Assembly: GCA_022414725.1 (NCBI GenBank)
Contig: CM039462.1
Span: 43,754,898 to 43,818,897, forward strand
Length of the DNA: 64,000 bases
Direction: 5' to 3'
Origin: Microglena sp. YARC
Taxonomy: Eukaryota; Chlorophyta; Chlorophyceae; Chlamydomonadales; Chlamydomonadaceae
The notes beneath the pieces were generated by a model that was not told where the DNA came from, searched no databases, and saw nothing but the letters and a program-made list of their open reading frames with translations. Below, piece after piece: positions 23,498 through 36,116 of this stretch; position 1 is the first letter of the stretch, and each line of letters begins with the position of its first letter. Made by a program: the position numbers and the translations under genes.

Positions 23498-23759
23498 TTT
23501 GGCCGCCCCGTGCACGCGTGTTTGTTTGACAACCGGGGCATATAGGACATCCTCGGTCACCCCAGCGACCCTAAAGAGGCACTACAAGACATCACCACAA
23601 TCATGGTGCTAAGGACACATGCGGCAATCATGGACACTCTCAAGTGGCCGCTGCCCATGATGACTGGCCACAGCATGGGGGGTATGATCTCTATGTCGCT
23701 TAGCAACCCTGTACCCAGCCAGGGTGCAGTCGCTCAACACTGCCTCTCTGTCTGGGGAG
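23498..23759 (+). CDS. Alpha/beta hydrolase, exon with DNRG and GHSMGG nucleophile elbow
   Basis: This is the last and most complete copy of the exon. It encodes FGRPVHACLFDNRGI, then TIMAKDT-like sequence, a segment reading as IMDTLKW, then TGHSMGGMISMSLSNPVPSQ. In alpha/beta hydrolases the Ser of G-x-S-x-G is the catalytic nucleophile and sits in the turn after strand beta-5. Three or more single-base indels break the frame; the clean frames of the other copies show these are local errors or decay. The likely donor is the GAG/GTGGGG near 23759. The N-terminal part of the protein (first beta strands and oxyanion loop) was not found and may lie upstream or in the N gap. Confidence 0.75.
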
Positions 23760-23799
23760 GTGGGGTTCAGGTTTTATTTTATTGTTTTTTTTCTTTTAG

Positions 23800-24421
23800 G
23801 GGAGGGGGGGGGGGGAGGGGGACCAGGCGTAAGGGTTTGGAGGGGGGGGGGGGGGGTAACACAATAGCCACACAGTGACCACCCACACCCACTCCCCCAT
23901 CCCATCCCACCCCACACCTACACACACACACACACCACTCACACCCCACACCTAATATCAGGTTGTACCACACCCATCCCCGCCCCCGCTCCCCCCCCCA
24001 CGCGGCACCCCCCCGTGTATTCCATGTTGTGCCACACCCCATCCCCCCATCCCACACACCGAGCATTCCGTCCACACAGAACAAACATATCCCCCACCCC
24101 CCCCCCCCCCTCCCCCTGCCCCCATCCCACCACACCACATACCACACCCCCTCCCCCCCCCCCCCCCCATCCCACCGCACACCACATACCCCCCCCCCCC
24201 CCCCCCCCCTCCCCCCCCCCCCTGCCCCCCATCCCCTGCCCCCCCATCCCCATCCCCCACCACCACACCACATCCCCCCCCCCCCCCCCCCCCGCCCCCC
24301 TGCCCCCCATCCCACCATACCACATACCCCCCCCCCCCTGCCCCCCATCCCACCACACCAATACCACACCACCCGTGGTACACACCACCCACACCACCCC
24401 CCCCCCCCCCCCCGTTTCCAG
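23800..24421. repeat. Intron with C-homopolymer-rich repeats
   Basis: Repeated CCCCATCCCACCACACCACA units are separated by runs of 10-30 Cs on the plus strand, with a G-rich patch at 23801-23856. The region ends in the polypyrimidine acceptor of the 24422 exon. Long C and G homopolymers are error-prone and could form i-motif or G-quadruplex structures. Confidence 0.8.
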
Positions 24422-24502
24422 CTTGTGCCTTGGACCTGGACCACAGTAAAGTCGGCCCTTCAAATATTGACAGCTGGCAGCAGCACCAGGAAGCGCTCAC
24501 AG
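24422..24502 (+). CDS. Alpha/beta hydrolase, cap-domain exon
   Basis: An 81-nt exon (27 codons) between acceptor TTTCCAG and donor GTACTG, in phase 0. It reads LVPWTWTTVKSALQILTAGS and ends STRKRSQ. In related plant and algal alpha/beta hydrolases the segment after the nucleophile elbow has a comparable helical W-R-A-L-K-x-A-W-Q-L pattern that begins the cap region. Frame and phase join smoothly with the exon at 29907. Its 3' edge with donor seeds the array at 24600-25770. Confidence 0.75.
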
Positions 24503-24599
24503 GTACTGCCGCCTGACGATCAGTGTTTTTGCGTATTTATTTATTTATTTATGTATTCATCACCTTACAGATAAGCAGTTGTTTTAGTTGTCACCCGTC

Positions 24600-25770
24600 T
24601 TCCATACGTTCACAGGTGCTCTCGCCTGATGCTGCCTACGTTCACAGGTACTGCCGCCTGACGCTCCGTTTATTTTTTGCTGAGCCCCCAGGGTCACCCA
24701 TTTGTCCGATTGTTTGCATGCTTGTCCGTCACGCTCTGGCCCCGCCTCATAATAAGGCGTACTATTTCCTTTTTTTTATTTATTTACGTATTCATCACCA
24801 AGCAGATAAAACAGTTGACAGTCATGCCCAGCCTTCCATAAGTTTCACAGGTACTACCGCCTAATGATCAGTTTTGTGTCTATTTATTTATATATTTATT
24901 TATTTATGTATTTTTTCATTTATTGATGTATTTTTTGTGAATTTGTTCATGTATACATCACCTAGCAGATAAACAGATTTTTTAGTTGTTTGACCGCCAT
25001 GCTCCCCCCCCCCCCACCACCACACCACCCACCACCACCACACCAACAAGTCCAATAGTGTAGGCAGTACAATAATTCACAGGTACTGCCGCCTGTTAGT
25101 CAGTTTTTAATGTATTTGTGTATTCACCACCTAGCAGATAAGCAGTTGACTGACGCGCCTAAGGTCTTCCATACATTCACAGGTACTGCCGCCTGATGAT
25201 CAGTCTTGTGTTTATTTATTTATATATTTATTTGGTTAATTATTTATTCACCACCTAGCAGATAAGCAGTTGACCGGGCACGCCATGGTCTTCCATTAGG
25301 TCACAGGTACTGCCGCCTGATAATCAGTCTTGTGTTTATTTATTTATATATTTATTTGTTTATTTATGTATTCACCACCTAGCAGATAAGCATTTGACTG
25401 ACACGCCCAAGGTCTTACATAAGGTCACAGGTACTGCCGCCTGATAATCAGTCTTGTGTTTATTTATTTATATATTTATTTGTTTATTTATGTATTCATC
25501 ACCTAGCAGATAAGCAGTTGACTGACACGCCCAAGGTCTTCCATAAGGTCACAGGTACTGCCGCCTGATGATCAGTTTCTTGTGTATTTATGTATTTATG
25601 TATTCAGCACCTAGCGGATAAATAGTTGACCGGGCACGCCATGGTCTTCCATTAGGTCACAGGTACTGCCGCCTGATAATCAGGTTCTTGCGTTTATTTA
25701 TTTATATATTTATTTATATATTTATTTATTATTTATTTATTTATTTTTCACAAGTACTACGACGCCTGAT
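24600..25770 (+). repeat. ~124 bp array seeded by a hydrolase exon 3' edge and donor
   Basis: About ten units carry TCACAGGTACTGCCGCCTGA, which is the last bases of the exon ending at 24502 plus its GT donor and the first intronic bases. Each continues into GATCAG, an ATTT-rich tract (TTTATTTATTTATATATTTA) and CACCTAGCAGATAAGCAGTT. Each unit therefore repeats the 5' splice site. The best-preserved units are at 25180-25680. Confidence 0.85.
24687..24722. repeat. Dispersed GC-rich repeat, copy 2 (partial)
   Basis: GCTGAGCCCCCAGGGTCACC followed by CATTTGTCCGATTGT matches the copy at 25785-25848 and, less closely, the one at 301-362. It is embedded in the intron array. Confidence 0.5.
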
Positions 25771-25784
25771 GAATATTTTTTTGT

Positions 25785-25848
25785 GGCGAAGCCCCCCCTT
25801 CTGGGGGCGGGAGCCCTTAGGGTCACCCATTTTGTCTGATTGTACCCC
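25785..25848. repeat. Dispersed GC-rich repeat, copy 3
   Basis: GGCGAAGCCCCCCCTTCTGG, GGGCGGGAGCCC, then GGGTCACCCATTTTGTCTGA. It is the most complete copy and lies at the boundary between the donor-side array and the acceptor-side array of the same intron. Confidence 0.55.
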
Positions 25849-25850
25849 CC

Positions 25851-25881
<31 letters not shown>

Positions 25882-26205
25882 CACACACACACACACAACA
25901 CATCACCACCACCAGCAACAGCACAACACCAACACCAACAACCACCAAACACCAGCAACACCCACACACCCCACCACAACAACAACAACACCGACGCCAA
26001 CACCCCCCACCAACACACCAACACCACCAACACCCCACCCCCCAACACCAACACCCCCAACACCAACAGCAACACCACCAACAGCCCCCAACCCCCAACA
26101 CCAACACCCCCCAACACCAACAGCCCCCAACCCACCAACACCAACACCAACACCCCCCACCAACTACAGCAGCACCACCCCCACCACCCCCGGCCACACC
26201 ACCCA
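25849..26205 (+). repeat. ACC/AAC simple repeat in hydrolase intron
   Basis: C/A-only low-complexity sequence of CACCAACACC type. The apparent reading frames encode only Thr/Pro/Asn repeats and are not genes. Confidence 0.85.
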
Positions 26206-29200
26206 GGTTGATGTCAAGAAGCCATTTCAGTCCCCTAGCGCTCAATCGGTTACCCCACCACCAACAACACCAAACACCAACAGCACCCACCACCACCACC
26301 AACCACCACCCAGGTTGATGTCAAGAGCCATTTCAGTCCCTAGTGCTCAATCAGTTACCCCCCACAACACACCAACAGCAACACACACACACACACGCCA
26401 CCCTTACCCACACCACCCAGGTTGATGTCATAAGCCATTTCAGTCCACTAGTGCTCAATCGGTTACCCCCCCCACACACACACCAACACCACCACCACCA
26501 CCCAGGTTGATGTCATAAGCCATTTCGGTCCTCAAGTGCTCAATCAGTTACCCCCGACACCACCACCAACAGCAACACACACACACACCACCCCACCCCC
26601 ACCACCCAGGTTGTGTCATAAGCCATTTCGGTCCTCAAGTGCTCAATCAGTTACCCCCGACACCACCACCACCACCAACAGCAACACACACACACACCAC
26701 CCCCACCCCCACCACCCAGGTTGATGTCATAAGCCATTTCGGTCCTCAAGTGCTCAATCAGTTACCCCCGACACCACCACCACCACCAACAGCAACACAC
26801 ACACACACACACACCCACCCCACCCCCACCACCCAGGTTGATGCCATAAGCCATTTCGGTCCTCAAGTGCTCAATCAGTTACCCCCGACACCACCACCAC
26901 ACCAACAGCAACACACACACACACACCACCCCACCCCCACCACCCAGGTTGATGTCATAAAGCCATTTCGGTCCTCAAGTGCTCAATCAGTTACCCCCCC
27001 CACACACACACACCACCAACCACCACCACTACCCCCCCCAGGTTGATGTCAAGGGCCATTTCAGCCCCAAGTCCTCAATCGGTCACCCCCCACCCCTGTA
27101 TCTGTTTAACCCTCCCCACAACCCCCACCACCAGGAACACCAGCAACACCCCACCACCACCCAGGTTGATGTCATAAGCCATTTCAGACCAGGAGTGCTC
27201 AATCGGTTACCCCCCACACCACCCCCCCAACCACCACTCTATCTGTTTCCCCCACCACGACCACCAGCAACCCCACCACCACCAACAGCAACACCCACCA
27301 CCACAAACAGCAACCCCACCACCCCCACCATCACCCAGGTTGATGTCAACAGCCATTTCAGTCCCCAAGTGCTTAATCCGTCACACACCACCACACCACC
27401 ACCACCACTGTATCTGTTACCCCCACCCCCACCAGCAACCCCACCAACAACAACAGCAACAACAACCCGACCCCACCGCCCCCCAGGTTGATGTCAACAG
27501 CCATTTCAGTCCTCAAGTGCTCAATCCGGTTGCCCCACCACCACCACCACTGTATCTGTTACCCCCACCCCCACCCCCACCCCCACCACCCTCACCCCCA
27601 CCACTGTATCAGTTACCCCCAACAACAACAACACCCCACCACCACCAACAACAACACACCACCACCACCACTACCCCCCCCCACCCCCCCACCCCCCCAC
27701 CCCAGTTATTGTCATGAGCCATTTCAGTCCCCAAGTGCTCAATCAATTACCCCACACACCATCACCACCACCACCACACCACCACCAACCCCACCAACAA
27801 CAACAGCAACACCCCACCACCACCTACCACCACCCAGGTTGATGTCATAAGCCATTTTCAGACCTCGAGTGCTCAAATCGGTTACCCCAACCACCACCAC
27901 CACCACTGTATCTGTTACCCCTCCCCCCCCACCACCACCACCACACCACACCACCACCACACACACACACACACCACACCACACCACCACAAACCAGCAA
28001 CACCAGCAACCACCTACCACCACACCCAGGTTGATGTCATAAGCCATTTCATACCTCGAGTGCTCAATCGGTTACCCCAACCACCACCACCACCACTGTA
28101 TCTGTTACCCCTCCCCCCCCCACCACCACCACCACCACCACCACACACACACACACCACACCACACACCACCACCACCAGCAAACACCCCCACCACCCAG
28201 GTTTGATGTCATAAAGCCATTTCAGACCTCGAGTGCTCAATCGGTTACCCCAACCACCACCACCACCACCACTGTATCTTTTACCCCTCCCCCCCCCCCC
28301 ACACACACACACCACCACCACCACACACACAAGCACACACCACACACCACCACCAGCAAACACCACCACCACTGTATCTGTTACCCCTCCCCCCCCCACC
28401 ACCACCACCCCCACCACCACCACCACACACACACACACACACACCACCACCAGCAGCAACACCAGCAACACCCCCACCACCACCCAGGTTGATGTCATAA
28501 GCCATTTCAGACCTCGAGTGCTCAATCGGTTACCCCCACACACCACCCCCAACCACCACTCTATCTGTTACCCCCCACCACGACCACCAGCAACCCCACC
28601 ACCACCAACAGCAACACCCCTCACCCCCCCCACACATACACCACCACCCACCACCACCACCCACACACACACCACCACTACCCCCCCTCCTTTATATTGA
28701 TGTCAAGAGCCATTTCAGCCCTCAAGTGCTCAATCGTTTACCCCCACACACCACACCACCCCCAACCACCTGCAACACCACCACCAGCACCCCCCCCCCC
28801 CCCCCCCCCCCCACTACCACCACCCAGGTTGAAGGCAAGAGCCATTTCAGCCCTCAAGTGCTCCATCGTTTACCCCCCACACACCACACCACCCCCAACC
28901 ACCTGCAACACCACCACCAGCAGCACCCCCCCACCACCACTACCACCACCCAGGTTGAAGGCAAGAGCCATTTCAGCCCTCAAAGTGCTCCATCGGTTAC
29001 CCCCACACACCACACCACCCCCCAACCACCAGCAACGCCACCAATACCTACACACACACCCACCAACAGCAGCAGCACCAACAGCAACACCCCCACCCCC
29101 ACGACCCCCACCCAGGTTGATGTCATAAGCCATTTCAGCCCCCAAGTGCTCAATCGGTTAACCCCCTCACGCCCCCCCCCCCCCCCCCCCCCCCCCCTCC

Positions 29201-29692
29201 TCCACCACCACCCACCACCACTGCCGACCAGAAAACACCACCACCGACAGCAGCAGCAGCAGCAGCACCAACAGCAACACCCCCACCCCCACGACCCCCA
29301 CCCAGTTTGATGTCATAAGCCATTTCAGCCCCCAAGTGCTCAGTCGGTCAACCCCCCTCACAACCCCCCCCACCACCACCCCACCACCACCACCACTGCC
29401 ACCAGAAACACACCACCACCGACAGGCAGCAGCAAGCAGCAGCAGGACCAACAGCAACACCCCCACGACCACGACCCCCCACCCAGGTTGATGTCATAAG
29501 CCATTTCAGCCCCCAAGTGCTCAATCGGTTAACCCCCCCACCACCACTGTATCTGTTAACCCCCTCACAACCACCAACACCCCACCACCAACAACAGCAA
29601 CACCCCCACCCCCACTACCCCCCACCGCCACCACACAGCAGCAGCAGCAGCACCAACAGCTACCCCCCCCCCACAACCACCACCACCACCAC

Positions 29693-29725
<33 letters not shown>

Positions 29726-29906
29726 CCAACACCCCCCCACCCCCCCCACACCACCCAGGTTGATGTCATAAGCCATTTCAGTCCCCAAGTGCTCATCAAT
29801 TACCCCCACACACCACCACCACCCACCACCACCACCACCACCACACCACCACAGCAACCCCACCAACAACAACAGCAACAAACCCACCACCACTACCACC
29901 ACCCAG
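26206..29906 (+). repeat. ~25-copy array of a hydrolase acceptor plus exon 5' edge
   Basis: Units of about 85-290 bp each contain CCACCCAG, then GTTGATGTCATAAGCCATTT, then CAGTCCCCAAGTGCTCAATC and GGTTA, followed by variable A/C microsatellite. This is the acceptor and the first ~48 bases (16 codons) of the exon at 29907-30023. I count about 25 occurrences, for example near 26208, 26720, 27338, 27838, 28488, 29116, 29488 and 29758. The array places about 25 acceptor-like sites before the real one. Confidence 0.9.
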
Positions 29907-30023
29907 GTTGATGTCATAAGCCATTTCAGCCCCCAAGTGCTGAATCGGTTAGTGGATGGGCGTAAAATGAAAGACATCTTGGTTGACGAGTACACCGCTG
30001 ACAAGGATAGTGGCCTAGTACAA
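29907..30023 (+). CDS. Alpha/beta hydrolase, cap-domain exon 2
   Basis: A 117-nt exon (39 codons, phase 0) between acceptor CACCCAG and donor GTAAGT. It begins VDVISHFSPQVLNRL, continues VDGRKMKDILVDEY and ends TADKDSGLVQ. It is the only copy that continues past the repeated first 16 codons, so it is taken as the functional exon. It belongs to the variable cap region between the nucleophile elbow and the acid loop. A partial second copy of its 3' half is at 30956-31018. Confidence 0.8.
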
Positions 30024-30955
30024 GTAAGTGTTCGTGTTGACCCCCAACACACCAACACACCAACACCAACACACCAACACCAACACACCAACACCAACAC
30101 ACCAACACACCAACACCAACACACCAACACACCAACACGAACAACAACACACCAACACACCAACACACCAACACCAACACAACAACACCAACACACCAAC
30201 ACCAACACACCAACACCAACACCAACACACCAACACCACCACACAACACCAACACACCAACACCAACACACCAACACCAACACACCAACACCAACACCCA
30301 ACACCAATACACCAACACCAACACACCAACATCAACACCAACACACCAACACAACAACACTCCAACACACCAACACCAACACACCAACACACCAACACCA
30401 ACACACCAACACCAACAGACCAACACCAACACACCAACACCAACACACCAACACACCAACACGAACACACCAGCACCAACACACCAACACACCACAAACA
30501 CCAACACCACCCAACGACCAACACACCAACACCAACACACCCAACACCAACACCAACACACCAACACCAATACCCAGCACCAAACACACAACACCAACCA
30601 ACACCAACACAACACACACAACACCAACACACCAACACCAACACACCAACACCAACACCACACACCAACACACAACACACCAAACACCAACACACCAACA
30701 CACTAACACACCAACACGAACACACAAGCACCGACACACCAACACCAAAACACCAACACCAACACACCAACACCAACACACCAACACGAACACACCAGCA
30801 CCAACACACCAACACCAAAACACCAACACCAACACACCACCAACACCAACACACACCACACCAACACCCAACACACAACACACCAACACGAACACACCAG
30901 CACCAACACACCAACACCAAAACACCAACACCAACACACCAACACCAACACGCCA
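30024..30955 (+). repeat. (CCAACACCAACACA)n minisatellite in hydrolase intron
   Basis: Nearly pure CCAACACCAACACA-type sequence over 0.9 kb with occasional CGAACACACCAGCACC units. It produces long Thr/Pro/Asn/His reading frames on the plus strand and Cys/Val/Gly frames on the minus strand that are not genes. Confidence 0.95.
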
Positions 30956-31018
30956 CGTAAAATGAAAGACGTGTTGGCTGACGAGTACACCGCTGACAAT
31001 GATAGTGGTCAAGTACAA
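30956..31018 (+). pseudogene. Duplicate of a hydrolase exon 3' half with donor
   Basis: It encodes RKMKDVLADEYTADNDSGQV and ends at the same GTAAGT donor as the exon at 29907-30023, with several substitutions. Its 5' part and acceptor are missing, so it is most likely a decoy copy in the intron, though the donor looks intact. Confidence 0.7.
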
Positions 31019-31185
31019 GTAAGTACTTCCACCACACACACACATACCACACCACACCCACACCACCACCACCACCAACCCACCTATCAACCCACCCCAC
31101 ACCACCACAACCCACCTACCCACCACCACACACGCCGCACACACAGCACACCGCCACATAAACACGCACCTCACACTCCCCTCAT

Positions 31186-34100
31186 TGATCCGCAGGCAGA
31201 GGCAGCCCAGAGGGGTCACATAAACGTGTTCCGGTCACACTCTCTCCCCCCACACACACCCTCACCACCAGAACACACTCCCATCACCGCAGGCAGAGGC
31301 AGGCCAGAGGGATCACATGAACGTGATCCGGTCATACTCTCTCCTCCCCCCCACACACCACCCACACTCTCTCCCCCCACACACACCCTCACCACCACAA
31401 ACACACACGCACACAAACACACACACACAAACACACACACCACCACCACCACACACACTAACACACACACATCACCGCAGGCAGAGGCAGGCCAGAGGGG
31501 TCACTTATGGAACGTGTCCGGGTCACACTCTCTCCCCCACACCCCACCCACACTACACAAACACACACACAAACACACACACACAAACACACACACACAC
31601 ACAAACACACACATCACCACACACACACAAACACACATACCACCACACACACACACAAACACACACACAAATACACACCTCACATCCCCTCATTGATCCG
31701 CAGGCAGAGGCTGGCCAGAGGGGTCACATGAACGTGGTCCGTTCATACTCTCTCCCCCCACACACACCACCCACACTCTCGCCCCCCACACACACCACCC
31801 ACACTCTCTCCTCCCCCACACCACCCACACTCCCTCCCCCCTCACACCACCCACACTCTCTCCCCCCACACCACACACACTCTCTCCCCCCCCACACCAC
31901 ACACACTCTCTCTCCCCCCACACACCACACACACTCTCTCCCCCCACACACCACCCACACTCTCTCCCCCACACACCACCCACACTCTCACCCCCCACAC
32001 ACCACCCACACTCTCTCCCCCAACACACCACCCACACTCTCTCCCCCACACACCACCCACACTCTCTCCCCCCACACACCACCCACACTCTCTCCCCCCA
32101 CACACCACCCACACTCTCTCCCCCACACACCACCCACACTCTCTCCCCCCCACACACACCCACACTTCTCTCCCCCCACACACCACCCACACTCTCTCCC
32201 CCCACACACCACCCACACTCTCTCCCCCCACACACCACCCACACTCTCACCCCCACACACCACACACACTCTCTCCCCCCACACACCCACCCACACTCTC
32301 TCCCCCCACACACCACCCACACTCTCACCCCCCACACACCACCACACTCTCTCCCCCACACACCACCCACACTCTCTCCCCCCACACACCACCCACACTC
32401 TCTCCCCCCACACACCACCCACACTCTCTCCCCCCACACACCACCCACACTCTCTCCCCCACACACCACCCACACTCTCTCCCCCCACACACCACCCACA
32501 CTCTCTCCCCCACACACCACCCACACTCTCTCCCCCACACACCACCCACACTCTCTCCCCCCACACACCACCCACACTCTCTCCCCCACACACCACCCAC
32601 ACTCTCTCCCCCCACACACACCCACACTCTCTCCCCCCACACACCACCCACACTCTCTCCCCCCACACACCACCCACACTCTCTCCCCCAACACACACCC
32701 CACACTCTCTCCCCCAACACACCACCCACACCTCTCCCCCCACACACACCCACACTCTTTCCCCCCACACACCACCCACACTCTCTCCCCCCACACACCA
32801 CCCACACTCTCCCCCCCCACACACACTCCACACTCTCTCCCCCCACACACCACCCAAACTCTCTCCCTCCACACACCACCCACACTCTCTCCCCCACACA
32901 CCCCCCACACTCTCACCCCCACACACCACCACAACTCTCTCCCCCCCCACACACCCTTACCACCACAAACACACACACACAAACACACACACACCACCAC
33001 CAGCCCACACACAAACGCACACACCACCACAAACACACACCCACACAACCCCCCTCCCCCCATCCCCCCCCCACACACACACACACACACACAAACACAC
33101 ACACCACCACAAACACACACACATCACTGCAGGCTGAGGCAGGCTGAAGGGATCACATGAACGTGTTCCGGTCACACTCTCTCCCCCCACACACACCACC
33201 ACACACACATAAACACACACACAAATACACACCTCACACTCCCCTCATTGATCCGCAGGCAGAGGCTGGCCAGAGGGGTCACATGAACGTGGTCTGGTCA
33301 CACTTTCTCCCCCACACCCCACCCACACTACACAAACACACACACACACACACACACAAAAAACACATCACACACACAAACACACACACAAACACACACC
33401 TCACACTCCCCTCATTGATCTGCAGGCAGAGGCTGGCCAGAGGGGTCACATGAACGTGGTCTGGTCACACTCTCTCCCCCACACCCCACCCACACTACAC
33501 AAACACACACACACACACACAAAAAAAAAATCACACACACAAACACACACACCACCACACACACACACACAAACACACACACAAATACACACCTCACACT
33601 CCCCTCATTGATCTGCAGGCAGAGGCTGGCCAGAGGGGTCACATGAACGGGGTCCGGTCACACTCTCTCCCCCCCCACACCACCCACACTCTCTCACTCC
33701 ACACACACCCTCACCACCACAAACACACGCACCACCACCACCACACACACAAACACACACACACACATCACCGCAGGCAGAGGCAGGCCAGAGGGGTCAC
33801 ATTAACGTGGTCACACTCTCTCCCCCACACCCCACCCACACTACACACACAAACACATACAAACACACACACAAACACACGCACAAACACACACACACAA
33901 ACACACACACAAACACACACACAAACACACACACACAAACACACACGCACACACATACACACACAAACACACACACACACATACACACACAAACACACAC
34001 ACACACACCAACGCACACACCACCACACACACACAAACACACACACCACCACACGCACACAAACACACACACAAATACACACCTCACACTCCCCTCATTG

Positions 34101-34235
34101 ATCCGCAGGCAGAGGCTGGCCAGAGGGGTCACATGAACGTGATCTGGTCACACTCTCTCCCCCACACCCCACCCACACCACACACAAACACACACACCAC
34201 CACCACCACACACAAACACACACACATCACCGCAG
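31186..34235 (+). repeat. ~11-copy array of a hydrolase acceptor plus exon 5' edge
   Basis: Repeats of CCTCATTGATCCGCAG or ATCACCGCAG followed by GCAGAGGCTGGCCAGAGGGG, TCACATGAACGTGGTCCGGT and CACACTCTCTCCCCC lie near 31191, 31289, 31479, 31701, 33130, 33256, 33422, 33617, 33774 and 34108. Each is the acceptor and first ~40 bases of the exon at 34236. Between them lie (CA)n and CACAAACA repeats and, at 31745-32950, a ~26-bp repeat ACTCTCTCCCCCCACACACC (about 45 units) that has expanded from the intronic end of the unit. Confidence 0.9.
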
Positions 34236-34460
34236 GAAGAGGCTGGCCAGAGGGGTCACATGAACGTGGTCCGTAGTCATAGCGTGACCAGCGAGGATGT
34301 GCGACGCATCCGGAACTCGCGGGTGCCGGTCCTTTTTGTGCACGGCCGACACGACATCGTGGCCAAGCCATCCTATGCAGAGGACCTTGCACATCGCCTA
34401 GGTGCCCCCATTGTCATGCTTGCCTCCGCCCATCAAATAAACAGAGAGAGCCCAAAAGAG
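34236..34460 (+). CDS. Alpha/beta hydrolase, acid-loop and catalytic-His exon
   Basis: A 225-nt exon (75 codons, phase 0) between acceptor CACCGCAG and donor GTACGC. It starts [16 protein letters not shown], continues VTSEDVRRIRNSRVPVLFVH, then GRHDIVAKPSYAEDLAHRLG, and ends APIVMLASAHQINRESPKE. VLFVHGRHDIVA is the beta-7/acid-loop motif with the catalytic Asp. SAHQINRE places the catalytic His after beta-8. The substrate cannot be inferred. Both edges of this exon are repeated in the flanking introns. Confidence 0.85.
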
Positions 34461-36115
34461 GTACGCCGCCCCCTTCTCTCTATTTTTCGTTCTTCTCCTC
34501 GCGCTTGTTACCAAAGCTGCACGGCCAACACGGCATCGTGGCCAAGCCATCCAATGCAGAAGACCTTGCACGGCACTTGGGTGCCCCCATCGTCATGCTT
34601 GCCTCCGCCCATCAAATAAACAGAGAGAGCCCAAAAGAGGTACAACACCCCCTTCTCTCTATTTTTTCTTTCTTCTCCTTGCGCTTGTTACCATACCTGC
34701 ACGGCCAACGCGATATTGTGGCCAAGCCATCTTATTCAGAAGACCTCGCACATCGCTTAGGTGCCCCCATCGCCATGCTTGCCTCTGCCCATCAAATAAA
34801 CAGAGAGAGCCCAAAAGAGGTGCGCCGCCCCCTTTGTATTTTCTTCTTGCTTGTCTCAAAAGCTGCACGGCTGCCACGACATCGTGGCCAAGCCATATTA
34901 TTCAGAAGACCTTGCACATTGCTTGGGGGCCTCCATCATCAAGCTTGCCTCTGCCCATCAAATAAACAGAGAGAGCCCAAAAGAGGTACAACACCCCCTC
35001 TATTTTTTCTTTCTTCTCCTCGCGCTTGTTTCTATACTTGCACGGCCGACACGACATCGTGGCCAAGCCATCCTATGCGCAGGACCTTGCACGGCACTTG
35101 GGTGCCCCCATCGTCATGCTTGCCTCCGCCCATCAAATAAACAGAGAGAACCCAAAAGAGGTGCGCCGCCCCCTTCAGTAATATCTGAATTTTTGTTTTC
35201 CATGCCAAGCCAATACACTCGTCCCCACACCTCTCTTCTGCTCATCACATAAATAGAGAGACAGCCCAGTGTAATCTCTCATCTATGGAATCGTTTTCTT
35301 TTGTTCTTGTCTGCTATGCCAAGCGAATGCACTTTTCCCACACCTCTCTTATGCTCATCACATAAATAGAGAGACAGCCCAGTGTACTCTCTCATATTTT
35401 ATATCTTTTTGTTTTGTTCTTATTTTCCATGCCAAGCGAATGCACTTGTCCCCACACCTCTCTTATGCTCATCACATTAATAGAGAGATAGCCCAGTGTA
35501 CTGTCTCATCTATGGAATCGGTTTGTTTTGTTCTTGTCTGCCATGCCAAGCCAATGCACTTTTCCCTCACCTCCACACCTGAAATAGACAGAGAGACAAA
35601 CCAGTGTACTCTCTCGTCTATGATTTCTTGTTTTTTTCTTTCTTGTTTGCCATGCCAAAGCGAATGCACTTGTCCCCAAGCCTCCCTTCTCATCAAATAG
35701 ACAGAGAGACAACCCGGTGTACTCTCTCGTCTATGATATATTATTTCCCTTCTTGATTGCCATGCCAAGCCAATGCTCGTGTTCCCACGCCACCCTTCTC
35801 TCATGAAATAGACAGAGAGACAAACCAGTATACTCTCTCGTCTATGATATCTTGTTTTTTTCTTTCTTGTTCGCCATGCCAAGCGAATGCCCTTGTCCCC
35901 ACGTCTCCCTTCTCTCGTCAAATAAACAGAGAGACAAACAAGTGCACTCTCCCTCTGCAATCAATACACGTCAAATACGCGCATGCACACAATGCAGACA
36001 GGTCCTTCAACTCGTATGTATGACTAGCTTGTACTGCATCCAACTCTGGAAAGGTACGAGAGAGACAAACCAGTGCACTCTCCCTCCCCTGTTTATAAAA
36101 ATTTATGAGAACGCC
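34461..36115 (+). repeat. Array of a hydrolase exon 3' part and donor, with graded decay
   Basis: Four close copies (ending near 34640, 34820, 34987 and 35161) repeat the HDIVAKPS to SPKE portion with its GT donor and a TTTTCTTTCTTCTCC intronic stretch. These are followed by about eight shorter copies (35195-36110). There only CCATGCCAAGC...CTCATCAAATAGACAGAGAG survives, derived from GTGGCCAAGCCATCC and GCCCATCAAATAAACAGAGA. Divergence increases with distance from the exon. Confidence 0.85.
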
Positions 36116-36116
36116 T

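Noticed and set aside
26206..29906. CRISPR-like look: a conserved ~50-bp repeat with variable spacers
   Set aside because: The repeat is the splice acceptor and 5' edge of the exon at 29907, the spacers are A/C microsatellite, and the window is eukaryotic.
31317..33137. Long open frames encoding Thr/Pro/His/Ser (plus) or Cys/Val/Gly (minus) repeats, up to about 600 codons
   Set aside because: They are by-products of CA/CT-rich minisatellites: all frames stay open because stop codons cannot form, and no domain or splice context supports them. The same applies at 23.8-31.1 kb.
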